64,000 bases of DNA from DASXRA01 sp035263725 (GCA_035263725.1 DATFRC010000021.1:1-64000), one strand, 5' to 3'; positions 23,129 through 31,036 are shown, numbered from the stretch's first letter. Notes: generated by a model from the sequence alone, not told the origin. Numbers and translations are program-made.

Positions 23129-23360
23129 ACGGCCTCGCTGCTCCGACCTGCCGATCACTCGACTGGCGGGCGTTGCGCGACCGACCACTGATTCCGAAAA
23201 CACCCTCCCGAACCCGCCAGTTGCCTAACGACTCCGGGGCCCGGAGTTTCCTCCGGCTGGTGTTCCCTCCTCTGCGGCGACTCCATTTCTAGTGCGGAAT
23301 CCCCTTGTGCGCAAGGGGTTTCTCGCAATTACTTGGAAGGAATTTCGACATCAACATGAT

Positions 23361-23433
23361 GTCCACAGGGCGACCCGTGTTATCCCCCGACCGTCCACCG
23401 TCGTCCACCGTTCATCCACATGTCACCCACAGG
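23361..23433 (+). repeat. DnaA-box-like decamer cluster
   Basis: Four decamers in a row at 23391-23430 read CCGTCCACCG, TCGTCCACCG, TTCATCCACA and TGTCACCCAC. A further GTCCACA is at 23361-23367 and a TTATCCCCC at 23380-23388. TTCATCCACA and ATGTCCACA are one mismatch or insertion away from the DnaA boxes TTATCCACA and TTGTCCACA. The exact 10-base period puts the sites on one face of the helix. No replication gene is adjacent. Confidence 0.4.
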
Positions 23434-24220
23434 GTGCCAGGGCGTCGTCCGTCCGCCCTGCGGATGACCGGCCTAGGTCTCGCCCTGCCCAGCTGCTCGA
23501 CTTGGTCTGCAACAGGCAGGCGTCGGAGCCGGGCTGCTGCGCTGGCGCCAGACCTCGATCGCGAGGCTTGCCGTCTCCGGTCTGGAGGCCGACAGGCAGA
23601 TCGTGTCCCTGTCCCGGATCGGCGCCGGCGCGGGAACCAGCGAGCGTCGTGGCACGCCGAGTCCGGTATGTCGCGTTGTCGGTCGCCACGCCGATGGCGC
23701 GCGGCAGCGCACCATCGCTCCTGCAAGCGTGCGTGCGGGACCGCCCAACGGTACGGCGACGCGGGGCAAATTTCTGGCCGGGTAGACGTAGTGGACTGTC
23801 CACTGTGGACGATCGTTGGCAGTGCGGTGGGTGGCCGGTAGTGAGTTATACAGCCGAGCTGGCTGTACAAGCTGCAACTGGCTGCCTGGAACACAGCCAG
23901 CCTGCACATCTCGCCGCACGGGTTGAAGACGGTGTGATCGAGGTGACGTCAGTAAGGAATCGAGGCACGCCTGCGCTGCGTTCATGCCTAGTCAAACAAG
24001 GCTTTGGTGTTTCGTGCTTGTACTCCTCGATGGCCGGTGCGTCAATGCTTGATACGTCGTGTGACCGGGTCGACACGGCTATACAGCTAGGCTGCTGACC
24101 GTGCTTTGGCCGCAGATCTGCGGCTGACTTGACGTATCCGCCCAAGGCGTGAACGTTGGAAGGAGGGGCGGTGCACCATGTCGTCCCACGGCGACAAGGA
24201 AGATTGAAAGGACGTCCATC

Positions 24221-24505
24221 ATGCTTACGCTGACTCCGGTGGCAGCAGCCGAGATTCGCAATATCGTCGATCAGCCGGAAGTGCCCGACGGTGGTGGTCT
24301 TCGCATCGCCCACGACTCGGCGGCAGGGTCGCTGACGCTCAGCCTGGCTGCCGTTCCGGCGGAAGATGACCGGGTGCTCGACGACTCTGGAGCACGGGTG
24401 TTCCTAGACCCGGAGGCGGCCGCGATCCTGAATGACAAGACGCTGGACGTGACCTCCGACAACAGCGGCCAGATCCAGTTCGCGATCGCGCCACAGTCCG
24501 GCTAG
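24221..24505 (+). CDS. HesB/IscA-like protein lacking cysteines
   Basis: This is a 94-residue protein with the start of the HesB/IscA fold (LTLTPVAAAEIRNIVDQ) and its end (VFLDPEAAAILNDKTLDVTS). True A-type carriers bind Fe-S clusters through three conserved Cys; this protein has none, so it cannot act in that way. Cys-free relatives of about 95 residues are found across actinobacteria and are often mislabelled as adhesins or iron-sulfur proteins. The ATG at 24221 has GAAAGGA 8 bases upstream; an in-frame start 72 bases earlier is less likely. The function is unknown. Confidence 0.8.
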   Translation: MLTLTPVAAAEIRNIVDQPEVPDGGGLRIAHDSAAGSLTLSLAAVPAEDDRVLDDSGARVFLDPEAAAILNDKTLDVTSDNSGQIQFAIAPQSG

Positions 24506-24516
24506 CGTTCGCGCAA

Positions 24517-24535
24517 CCCGCCGACCGCAGGCGGG
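24517..24535 (+). terminator. short hairpin after the HesB-like gene
   Basis: CCCGCC (24517-24522) pairs with GGCGGG (24530-24535) around a 7-nt loop, 11 bases after the stop. It is a modest stem and a likely simple terminator. Confidence 0.5.
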
Positions 24536-24663
24536 CTAGTACCTAATACCGAGGGCGGCGTCGTCCGGGACGCGGTGAGTGTCCCGTGTCGCGGGCGTGC
24601 CGCGTCGGCATCGCACGGCCGTGCCTACGTGTCGATCCGCCGGCGGACGGCCAGGATCCAGGT

Positions 24664-25215
24664 ATGTCCACGACCCAGATCGTGTTGATCATCGTTGGCG
24701 GCGTGATCGTCCTGGCCATCATTGCCGGCTTGATTGGACGCTGGTTCTGGCGGCGCGGCAAGCGGGAGCCGCTTGTCGTTCGGCTGATCAACCATGCGTC
24801 GGGACAGGTGATCGACCTGATCAAGCAGCCGATCACCGTCGCTGTACTGGACGAGGTCGCTGATGTGCTGCGCACCGGGCAGTACACGCGCAACATCGCG
24901 TCCGCGCTTCGCGAGAACCGCGAACAGATCCAGGCGATGATCGCCGAGAAGATCAAACAGGACCAGACGACACGCTATATCGCGCTGGTGCCGTTCCATG
25001 ACCGGCTGCTCCGGGAAGCGGCTGAGACCACCCTGCGTGTGGTGCTCGAGGTGCTCGCTGACCCACGCACTGACGAGCTGGTATCCGACGTGCTGCGCGA
25101 CAACCTCACCCAGATCCGTAATGCCGTCCGCGAGGATAACCGAAAGACGGCGCCTGAGGACGTGCCGGACCTGCCAGAACAGGCTGGCTCACCGTCGTCC
25201 GCATCGTCGTCGTAA
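24664..25215 (+). CDS. single-pass membrane protein with helical cytosolic domain, unknown
   Basis: This is a 183-residue protein. Residues about 5-27 form one membrane helix (IVLIIVGGVIVLAIIAGLIG), followed by a basic stop-transfer RWFWRRGKRE and a helical soluble domain rich in Leu, Val and charged residues (LDEVADVLRTGQYTRNIASA). The tail is Ser/Pro-rich. The ATG at 24664 gives the membrane helix right at the N-terminus and is preferred to an in-frame start 78 bases upstream. It is convergent with the Lys/Glu-rich gene at 25240-25551. I do not recognise a family. Confidence 0.75.
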   Translation: MSTTQIVLIIVGGVIVLAIIAGLIGRWFWRRGKREPLVVRLINHASGQVIDLIKQPITVAVLDEVADVLRTGQYTRNIASALRENREQIQAMIAEKIKQDQTTRYIALVPFHDRLLREAAETTLRVVLEVLADPRTDELVSDVLRDNLTQIRNAVREDNRKTAPEDVPDLPEQAGSPSSASSS

Positions 25216-25239
25216 GCCGCTGTCAGCGGCATCGTCGGC

Positions 25240-25551
25240 TCAGGCTGGCGGCTTCTCCTCCGGTGTGACGCCCGAGGGCGCGGCACCGGGCTCGGCGGGC
25301 TTCGACTCGGTGTCGGCCGCATGCGGCCCGGACGCCCCCTGCCGGAGGCCCTCGGCGACGTCCTCCGCCTTCTGCTTGAGCGTCTCGGCGACCCGCTCGG
25401 CCCTCTCCTTCATCGTTTGGGCCAGTGGCGTGGCCTTCTCGCGCAGCTCCTCGACCTTCGGCTTCGCCTTGTCGCGCAGTTCCTCCGCCTTCGGCCTCGC
25501 CACCTTCGCGAGTTCTTCAGCCTTGCTCCTGATGCGGTCGAACACGTCCAT
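25240..25551 (-). CDS. Lys/Glu-rich amphipathic repeat protein (LEA/apolipoprotein-like)
   Basis: This is a 103-residue protein made of charged helical repeats of about 11 residues: ARPKAEELRDKAKPKVEELR, then EKATPLAQTMKERAERVAET and further copies, with a disordered Pro/Ala/Glu tail. Repeats of this spacing form amphipathic helices like those of LEA or apolipoprotein-type proteins, which protect membranes or proteins under stress; this is inference from composition. The ATG at 25551 is preceded by GGAAGGAG with good spacing. A longer frame to 25677 would run into the promoter of the divergent ArsR gene. Confidence 0.78.
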   Translation of the reverse strand: MDVFDRIRSKAEELAKVARPKAEELRDKAKPKVEELREKATPLAQTMKERAERVAETLKQKAEDVAEGLRQGASGPHAADTESKPAEPGAAPSGVTPEEKPPA

Positions 25552-25690
25552 TCGTCTTGTCTCCTTCCGCCCGACCGGGCGGGGTTGTCGGCTGGAGTCC
25601 CGGGCTCGCTTCCCATTCTGGCGCGCCGGCGTCTGAGTGGTCAGGAATTGACGGTGTTCCGCTTGGGACCCAGGCAATATAGTTAGCCAT

Positions 25691-26008
25691 ATGGCTAACG
25701 ATGCGTTCAGAGCGGTCGCCCATCCGGTCCGTCGCGGGATCGTGGAGCGCCTTGCTCACGGTCCTACGACGGTTGCCGTCGCGACGCGCGGGTTCGGGGT
25801 GTCGAAACCGACGATCTCGAAGCATCTGAAGGTGCTCGAACGGGAGGGCGTCATCGTTCGGACGGTGACCGGACGCACCCACGTGCTCGACCTGAACCCC
25901 GCGCCGCTCGCGGAGGCAGCCGACTGGTTCGACCAGCAGCGCATCGTGTGGACCCGGATGTTCGATGCGGTCGACATCCTGCTGGCAGAACGAAAGGAGC
26001 GGCCGTGA
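25691..26008 (+). CDS. ArsR-family regulator
   Basis: This is a 105-residue winged-helix repressor of the ArsR group. The recognition region is GFGVSKPTISKHLKVLEREG and the wing is VTGRTHVLDLNP. There are no Cys metal ligands, so it is not a metal sensor. The AHSA1-linked ArsR subgroup pairs with SRPBCC proteins, exactly as here. The 5' region has AT-rich TATAGTTAGCCATATGGCTA, in which TAGCCATATGGCTA is a palindrome that covers the start codon and may be the operator. It heads a four-gene operon with successive 4-nt overlaps. Confidence 0.88.
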   Translation: MANDAFRAVAHPVRRGIVERLAHGPTTVAVATRGFGVSKPTISKHLKVLEREGVIVRTVTGRTHVLDLNPAPLAEAADWFDQQRIVWTRMFDAVDILLAERKERP

Positions 26009-26457
26009 CCGGCGCTGAAGGGCCGGATTCGATCCGCATCGAGCGCACATTCGCCGCCCCGGCTCACGAGGTCTTCGCTGCCTGGACCAGTCCCGAGCTG
26101 CTGCGCCGTTGGTACCCGCCCGGTGCGGACTGGTCCACGCCGGTCGCAGAGGTCGATCTTCGCGTCGGTGGCCGACTGCGTTTGGTGATGCGAAGCCCGG
26201 ACGGCGAGGAGTTCGGTGGAGGCGGCGAATACCGCGAGATCGCGCCGCCGACGCGACTCGTGTTCACCTGGACATGGGATAGCGTCGACGTCGCGACGGG
26301 CATCCAGCTGATCGAGGTCGACTTCGCCGAGCACGCAGACGGAACGACCAGGGTTGTGATGACGAACCGGGGGCTCACTGACGAGCGGTCTCGTGAGTCG
26401 CATCGCGAGGGCTGGGACGAGTCGTTCGACAACCTCGACGGCCTGGTGGCTCGATGA
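26005..26457 (+). CDS. SRPBCC/AHSA1-domain protein
   Basis: This is a 150-residue START-like ligand-binding protein of the AHSA1 group. Landmarks are IRIERTFAAPAHEVFAAWTS, LLRRWYPPG, GGRLRLVMRSPDG and the C-terminal REGWDESFDNLDGLVA. Such proteins bind small hydrophobic ligands; with an ArsR partner they may sense or remove a toxic compound. The GTG at 26005 overlaps the ArsR stop (GTGA) and is preceded by AAAGGAG. Its own stop overlaps the next ATG (ATGA), so ArsR, this protein and the sigma-like protein are translationally coupled. Confidence 0.9.
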   Translation: MTGAEGPDSIRIERTFAAPAHEVFAAWTSPELLRRWYPPGADWSTPVAEVDLRVGGRLRLVMRSPDGEEFGGGGEYREIAPPTRLVFTWTWDSVDVATGIQLIEVDFAEHADGTTRVVMTNRGLTDERSRESHREGWDESFDNLDGLVAR

Positions 26458-26870
26458 CCGACTGGGTCAGCCGTGCGGCGGCAGATGCCGCGATGCGCGG
26501 AGAGGAGCCACGTAATCGGTTCGCACGGTGGACGACCCGATGGTCCGCCCCAACGCCCACCGTCGCCGTATCGCGATTTCAAGACGCCGGCGAGCCGTTC
26601 CCTCGGCATTGGCGGAGGTTTCCTGCATCGTGGCCGACCGCCGACGCTGCCGATCCGACACTGCAGGCTGCGCTAACCGCCGCGGTCGACGAGCTGCCGG
26701 GCACCTGGCGGGAGGTCGTCATTGCCCGCGATGGGCTCGGTCGCAATGCTGCCGACGTCAGCGCGAGGCTCGGCCTGACGCCGAGGCAGCAGCGCGCGAT
26801 CCTGACGCGCGCGCGGGCGCAACTTCGGGAACGGATTGCCCAGCGCCTCGTGCAGAACGGCCCGCCGTGA
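26454..26870 (+). CDS. sigma-70 region-4-only protein
   Basis: This is a 138-residue protein. Residues about 81-129 (LPGTWREVVIARDGLGRNAA, DVSARLGLTPRQQRAILTRA, RAQLRERI) are a good sigma region 4, the -35-binding helix-turn-helix of ECF sigma factors. The preceding DPTLQAALTAAVDE resembles the usual linker. Region 2, which melts the -10 element, is missing: the first 60 residues are Arg/Trp/Pro-rich and unlike it. It may be a split or degenerate sigma factor that needs a partner or recruits polymerase in another way. It is coupled on both sides and next to an anti-sigma-like domain. Confidence 0.75.
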   Translation: MTDWVSRAAADAAMRGEEPRNRFARWTTRWSAPTPTVAVSRFQDAGEPFPRHWRRFPASWPTADAADPTLQAALTAAVDELPGTWREVVIARDGLGRNAADVSARLGLTPRQQRAILTRARAQLRERIAQRLVQNGPP

Positions 26871-28306
26871 CTGCGGCACCGGAAGTCGCTAGTACGGCAC
26901 CGCGCGCGCTGGGACGACGGCTGCTGCCGCTGCAGATCGCCGTCGGTCTCTCCGGCGTCGTTTTCTGGGTCCCTGTCGAGAAGCTGTTCATGACGCAGAT
27001 TGGGTTCACGCCCCGGTCGGTCGCTGTCATGGCGGCTGCGTACGCGGCGGTGGTTCCGCTGCTCGAAGTACCGTCCGGCATCCTGGCCGATCGGTGGAGC
27101 CGCAATCGGATCATGGGCTGCGCCGGCATCGCGCTGTTCGCAAGCACGCTACTGGGCGGGCTCAGCAGAAACGTGCCTACCTATATCGGAGCGGCGATGA
27201 TGCTCGGTGTCTACTTCGCTCTGAGCTCAGGGACCGTTGACAGCATCGTGTACGACGTCGTACTCGAGGAGACGGGCTCGAGCGATCAGTACGAGGCGTG
27301 GATCGGCCGCACCCGGATCGTCGAGAGCGGCGCCTTCGCCCTGAGCGCGCTCGCCGGTGGCGTGCTCGCTGGCTGGTCGTCTGCTCGGCTCACTTACTTC
27401 GTGACGCTGCCGTTCGTGGCGATCGCCGTCGCCGCCTTCTTGCGCTTCGACGAGCCACGTCTGCACCGCGCGGCGGAACCGGTCGCGTTGCGTCGCCACG
27501 TTGCCTTGACGTACCGAACGATCCTCACCGAGCCGACACTGCGGCTCGTCGTGCTGCTGGGGGCGCTCGTCGGGCTGCTGTCTCAAGCCGTCTTCGAATT
27601 CGGACCGTTATGGCTCGTCGCGCTGGCCGCCCCGGCCGCACTCTTCGGCCCTTACTGGGCGGCTCTCGTCGCCACCCTCGGCGTCGGCGGTTACCTGACC
27701 GCAAGACTGAACCTCGAGCGGCCCATGATCGTCGCGTTGCTCGCTCTCACTGCGCCTGCAGCGGCGTTCTCGCTCACCCAGACAGGCTCCCTGACTGTCG
27801 TGGTCGCGGCGCAGGCCGTCCTGGCGCTCCTCCTAGCGATCATGAGCATCCGCGCCGGCAAGCTGCTGCACGACGGCGTGCCGTCCCAGGTGCGGGCCGG
27901 CGTTTCTTCCGGAGTCGGCACGCTGTCCTGGGTGCTGTTCTTGCCGTTCTCGCTGCTGTTCGGATGGTTCGCGCGCAGCCATAGCGTGCGGCAGGCCGGG
28001 TGGTTTCTCACCACGGCGGCTTTGCTAATCGCGCTCCTGCTGCTCGCCTCGACTTTCCGAGGCCGCTCGCGGACGGCTCCCCAGACGCCGCCGGCGGAAC
28101 TCGCTTGCCAGGAACTGGTGGAGCTCGTCACCGATTACCTCGAGGGGGTGCTCCCACCTGATCTCAAGGATGCCGTCCGGGAACACCTGAGCGGCTGCGA
28201 AGGCTGCAGCGAATACGTCCACCAGATCGGGCTGACCATTGAAGCCCTACAGCAGGCCGACCTTCACCTGACGCCTGGACGGCCCGCGCCTGCGCCGGGC
28301 GCCTGA
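26867..28306 (+). CDS. MFS transporter fused to a C-terminal zinc anti-sigma (zf-HC2) domain
   Basis: This is a 479-residue protein. Residues about 18-395 are a 12-segment major facilitator of the drug-exporter kind (EVPSGILADRWSRNRIMGCA after TM2). The tail from about 408 reads CQELVELVTDYLEG and then HLSGCEGC, giving Cys414 and the H-x3-C-x2-C pattern His440, Cys444, Cys447 of zinc-binding anti-sigma domains. The GTG at 26867 overlaps the stop of the region-4 protein (GTGA), just as an anti-sigma gene follows its sigma gene. The transporter may hold the sigma-like protein at the membrane and free it on transport or stress. An in-frame start far upstream would run through the sigma-like gene and is rejected. 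Confidence 0.85.
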   Translation: MTAAPEVASTAPRALGRRLLPLQIAVGLSGVVFWVPVEKLFMTQIGFTPRSVAVMAAAYAAVVPLLEVPSGILADRWSRNRIMGCAGIALFASTLLGGLSRNVPTYIGAAMMLGVYFALSSGTVDSIVYDVVLEETGSSDQYEAWIGRTRIVESGAFALSALAGGVLAGWSSARLTYFVTLPFVAIAVAAFLRFDEPRLHRAAEPVALRRHVALTYRTILTEPTLRLVVLLGALVGLLSQAVFEFGPLWLVALAAPAALFGPYWAALVATLGVGGYLTARLNLERPMIVALLALTAPAAAFSLTQTGSLTVVVAAQAVLALLLAIMSIRAGKLLHDGVPSQVRAGVSSGVGTLSWVLFLPFSLLFGWFARSHSVRQAGWFLTTAALLIALLLLASTFRGRSRTAPQTPPAELACQELVELVTDYLEGVLPPDLKDAVREHLSGCEGCSEYVHQIGLTIEALQQADLHLTPGRPAPAPGA

Positions 28307-28322
28307 GTTGATGGGTCCGTGT

Positions 28323-28511
28323 TCACGTGGCGTCGAGCAGCCGCACCTTGCCGGCGGAGATGACGTTGCCCGAGGCGTCTTCGAACCACACCGCCGCGCC
28401 GTGCTCGTCGGTGGCCGCGTGAACGTCGAAACCCAGCTCCGGCCATGGCCAACCATGGGCGGTCGAGACGACGTCTTGGATCATTTCGGCCTTCGCGCCT
28501 CTCACCGCCAC
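28323..28511 (-). CDS. small hypothetical protein (62 aa)
   Basis: This is a 62-residue soluble protein with a GTG start; an ATG at residue 10 (MIQDVVSTAHGWPWPEL) is an equally good choice. The second half (AAVWFEDASGNVISAGKVRL) looks like a two-strand beta unit. Codon use is normal. It is convergent with the MFS-anti-sigma gene, with 16 bases between stops. I recognise no family. Confidence 0.55.
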   Translation of the reverse strand: MAVRGAKAEMIQDVVSTAHGWPWPELGFDVHAATDEHGAAVWFEDASGNVISAGKVRLLDAT

Positions 28512-28592
28512 GCGTCTGCCCGTAACGTCTGCTGCAGGCCGACGTTAGCCGACCGTACCCGGCCGTCCGGCGGCAGCCTTGACGCGCAAGGG

Positions 28593-29903
28593 CTAGCGGC
28601 GTAGCTGCATCTGCGTCGCCTCGATGTAAGCGGCGGCCTGTCGTCCCATGGCCGCCGCGACGTCGCCGGCGAAGCGGAAGTGGATGCCCCCGAGCACGCG
28701 AGCGTCGATCACCTGCGCCACACCGGCGGAGAAGCTCGGCAGGGTCCGGGTTACGCCCGGCATGCCTGGAGAGCTGAGCGTGTACCGCGTGCGGTTGCCG
28801 AACCGGTCCGCGAGGATGGCGGCAGCCGCCTGGCTGACCCCGGGATGCCCCGCCGGGTACTCCTGGAACGCCGGCGTGACGAGGAGTGGTTGCCAGGCCG
28901 GGTCGGCGTCGGTTGCCGGGTTGCCGTCCAGCGCCGCGTCATGGATGGCGGTGATAGGTCGCCACGTGTCGTAGTAGTTCTTGGCGTTCCAGGCCGCGAT
29001 CACCGCGTCGGCCATGGCCATGTTCTCCTGGGCAAGCAACCGCGCCGCGTCGGTGAGTCCGAGGTGGTGGCGGGCGATGAGGGCGTCGGCTACCGGGTCC
29101 CAGATAACGACCGGTGGCGCGGACTGCCAGAACTGCGCGGTCTGCGTGTCGAACGCACTCCGGCTGCTACTCGTCGCGCTCCCGAGTGCCTTTACCTCGT
29201 CGAAGTCGCGGGCGTATCGCGCGCCTGTCAGAGCCGGCGGCGGTGCCGGCAGGAACTGCGCGGGCGACGTGAGTGCCCAGGGGGTCATGCTGGCGAATTC
29301 CCGGAATGCCGGCGCCGGCGGGAATGCGGGCGGGGTGGGCTGCCACCGGCCGAGCGTGCTGCTGGGGATGTAGGCCGGCGGCGGTGTGGTGAAGCCGTCG
29401 TTCGCCCTGAGGGCGAGGATCGCGTCGGCCACGAGGGTGCCCCAGCCGACGCCGCGGTCGATCGCGCGCGAGTCGCGGTCGCCCTCGCCGAGACGCGCCA
29501 GGGTGTCGGCGAGCAGGATGTCGAGCCTCGCTCGCTGGGAGGGGAACAGCGAGACAAGGGCTTCGTGTGCTGCTGCGGCGGCTGCAGCCTGCGCGGAAGC
29601 GCCGCGCGGCGCGGGCGAAGTGACGTAATAGGGCACGTAACGACGCGTGAGGCCGTTGACCGCGTCGAACACCGCAGTGGCCACGATGGCGCCCGCCCGC
29701 ACCGCGGGTGGTGGCGGGGTGTTTGCCACCGTCAGCGTGTCCAGGAGTGCGTGATTCCACTCGACCACCACCTGCGCGGGTGGCGGGGTGTGGTCCGCGG
29801 CCGCCGGCGCCGGAGCCCGGACGGCTGTCAGCAGCAGCGCCGGTAGCGCCAGCGCGGCAACCGGCCGGATCCGCCGTTGTGTCGCGAAGACGTGTCTACC
29901 CAT
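28593..29903 (-). CDS. secreted vanadium-dependent haloperoxidase-like/PAP2 protein
   Basis: This is a 436-residue exported protein with a signal peptide (basic start, then ALALPALLLTA, cleavage near APAAADH). The PAP2/haloperoxidase core is all helical. The oxyanion site is present as KNYYDTWRPITAI (K-x6-R-P), PAGHPGVSQA (P-S-G-H-like) and RVLGGIHFRFAGD (R-x5-H-x4-D), so it should bind vanadate or phosphate. It could be a vanadium haloperoxidase or an acid phosphatase; the length and position of the motifs favour the haloperoxidase-like branch. It is monocistronic. Confidence 0.85.
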   Translation of the reverse strand: MGRHVFATQRRIRPVAALALPALLLTAVRAPAPAAADHTPPPAQVVVEWNHALLDTLTVANTPPPPAVRAGAIVATAVFDAVNGLTRRYVPYYVTSPAPRGASAQAAAAAAAHEALVSLFPSQRARLDILLADTLARLGEGDRDSRAIDRGVGWGTLVADAILALRANDGFTTPPPAYIPSSTLGRWQPTPPAFPPAPAFREFASMTPWALTSPAQFLPAPPPALTGARYARDFDEVKALGSATSSSRSAFDTQTAQFWQSAPPVVIWDPVADALIARHHLGLTDAARLLAQENMAMADAVIAAWNAKNYYDTWRPITAIHDAALDGNPATDADPAWQPLLVTPAFQEYPAGHPGVSQAAAAILADRFGNRTRYTLSSPGMPGVTRTLPSFSAGVAQVIDARVLGGIHFRFAGDVAAAMGRQAAAYIEATQMQLRR

Positions 29904-29944
29904 GTGATCCTCCCGCGGGGATTCGGAATTACGGACCGCGTTGA

Positions 29945-30097
29945 TCAGGGCTCACAGGGCGGGATGTGTCCCGGATGCCGCGGCCCGCCCGGCGCGCGGC
30001 GCAACCGGGCCAGGCGGCGCCATGCGCTGCGGTACTCCGCGAGCGCCCGGCGTTCGGCGCGACGCGAAGTGGCCCAGGCGCGTAGTCGCTGGATCAT
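29945..30097 (-). CDS. possible small basic protein (50 aa)
   Basis: In the 364-base gap between the haloperoxidase-like gene and the LuxR gene, a reverse frame encodes 50 residues starting MIQRLRAWATSRRAERRALA. The first 33 residues predict an Arg-rich helix. There is no clear ribosome-binding site and no family match by eye, so this is uncertain. The rest of the gap holds only the promoter region of the LuxR gene, with GGGGAGGG before its start. Confidence 0.3.
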   Translation of the reverse strand: MIQRLRAWATSRRAERRALAEYRSAWRRLARLRRAPGGPRHPGHIPPCEP

Positions 30098-30267
30098 GTC
30101 TGTTGCCCTCCACCAGATCAGCGTCTCGGGCTACGACGATCCCCGCGGTCCCCTGCTGTGGCCATTCGTCATTTGTCCACTCTTTGTCTCGTGGCCTCGG
30201 CTGGTGAGGTCACCGCGGCATAGGATCGACAATCACCCTGGGGCGGAAGGGATGTCGGGGAGGGGCT

Positions 30268-31005
30268 GTGGCTGAGGAGATCCGCAGCGCAGACCTGCGG
30301 CGGCTGCTCGCCGTGGTCGATGCGGCCCGGTCAGGTGACGCCGACGCGGGGCTACCCGACGGCGTGCTCAGCTTCGCGCGTGAGCTGGTGGACTGCGACA
30401 TCATCTCGTTCACCGAGTTCGACCCGGTGCGGCAGCGCGAGTACGTCGATCAGAGCGTGCCGACCGAAGAGGCAGCTTCCCTGCCGCCGCAGTTCTGGCA
30501 GCTGTACTGGCGTTGCGCGCACTGCAGCTATCCGGACCGCAGTGGCGACCTGCTCAGCGTCACCACGGTCTCTGATTTCTACAGCCGGCGCCAATTCCAC
30601 AGCACCGGCCTGTACACCGACTACTTCGGCCCAGACGGCATCGAGACCGACGCAGTGATCTGCTTGTCCGCGCCATCCGGCCGCGATCGGAGACTGGTCT
30701 TCTTCCGAGGGCCAGGACCCGACTTCGACGGCCGTGACCGGCTGCTGTTGTCGCTGCTACGGCCGCACCTCAACGAGCTCTATCAGGAACTCGCGCGTCG
30801 CCGGAAGGCGGTACCGGAGCTGACGTCTCGGCAGTGGCAGCTCTTGCGCCTGCTCGCGGCCGGTCACACGAACGCCGACATCGCCCGCGAGCTCGTCGTA
30901 TCGGTCAGTACCGTGCGCAAGCACCTGGAGAACATCTTCGCGCGCCTGGGCGTCACCAACCGTACCGCCGCTATCGCCAAGGCCTTCCCCAGCCCGCCCC
31001 ACTGA
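30268..31005 (+). CDS. LuxR-family transcriptional regulator
   Basis: This is a 245-residue regulator. The N-terminal two-thirds resemble a GAF/PAS-like sensor domain (VDCDIISFTEFDP, then aromatics around residues 75-115), and the C-terminal LuxR helix-turn-helix is ELTSRQWQLLRLLAAGHTNA with DIARELVVSVSTVRKHLENI. There is no receiver aspartate, so it is not a phosphorylation-type regulator. The GTG start has a strong GGGGAGGG site 7 bases upstream. No obvious target is adjacent. Confidence 0.85.
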   Translation: MAEEIRSADLRRLLAVVDAARSGDADAGLPDGVLSFARELVDCDIISFTEFDPVRQREYVDQSVPTEEAASLPPQFWQLYWRCAHCSYPDRSGDLLSVTTVSDFYSRRQFHSTGLYTDYFGPDGIETDAVICLSAPSGRDRRLVFFRGPGPDFDGRDRLLLSLLRPHLNELYQELARRRKAVPELTSRQWQLLRLLAAGHTNADIARELVVSVSTVRKHLENIFARLGVTNRTAAIAKAFPSPPH

Positions 31006-31036
31006 GCTGCATCGCCCCGGCGAGCTGCTGCCGGCC

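Larger units (their letters stand above)
22988..24220. other. 1.2-kb region without convincing genes, rich in hairpins
   Basis: Open frames here on both strands are Arg/Ser/Pro-rich and show no protein-like motifs, so I call no gene. Apart from the 14-bp hairpin at 23094-23128, the visible structure is as follows. ACTGGCGGG (23162-23170) and CCCGCCAGT (23213-23221) are an inverted pair. ACTCCGG/CCGGAGT forms a hairpin with T-run at 23231-23250, and CCCCTTG/CAAGGGG forms another at 23301-23323. There is a cluster of TCCAC decamers at 23361-23430, GTGGAC-t-GTCCAC at 23791-23803, and a 16-bp palindrome at 24109-24124. The two T-tailed hairpins could end small RNAs read rightward. The stretch could also be a decayed mobile or plasmid segment. 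Confidence 0.5.

Noticed and set aside
23391..23430. CRISPR array
   Set aside because: The repeats are 10 bases with no spacers and are not identical; no cas genes are in the window.
23292..24098. 268-residue forward frame in the gene-poor region
   Set aside because: Arg/Ser/Pro/Cys-rich sequence, no ribosome-binding site, no motif, and it runs across DnaA-box-like repeats; not believable as a protein.
26528..28306. 592-residue MFS form starting inside the sigma-like gene
   Set aside because: The first 113 residues are out-of-frame sigma-gene sequence; the GTG at 26867 with its stop overlap is the natural start.
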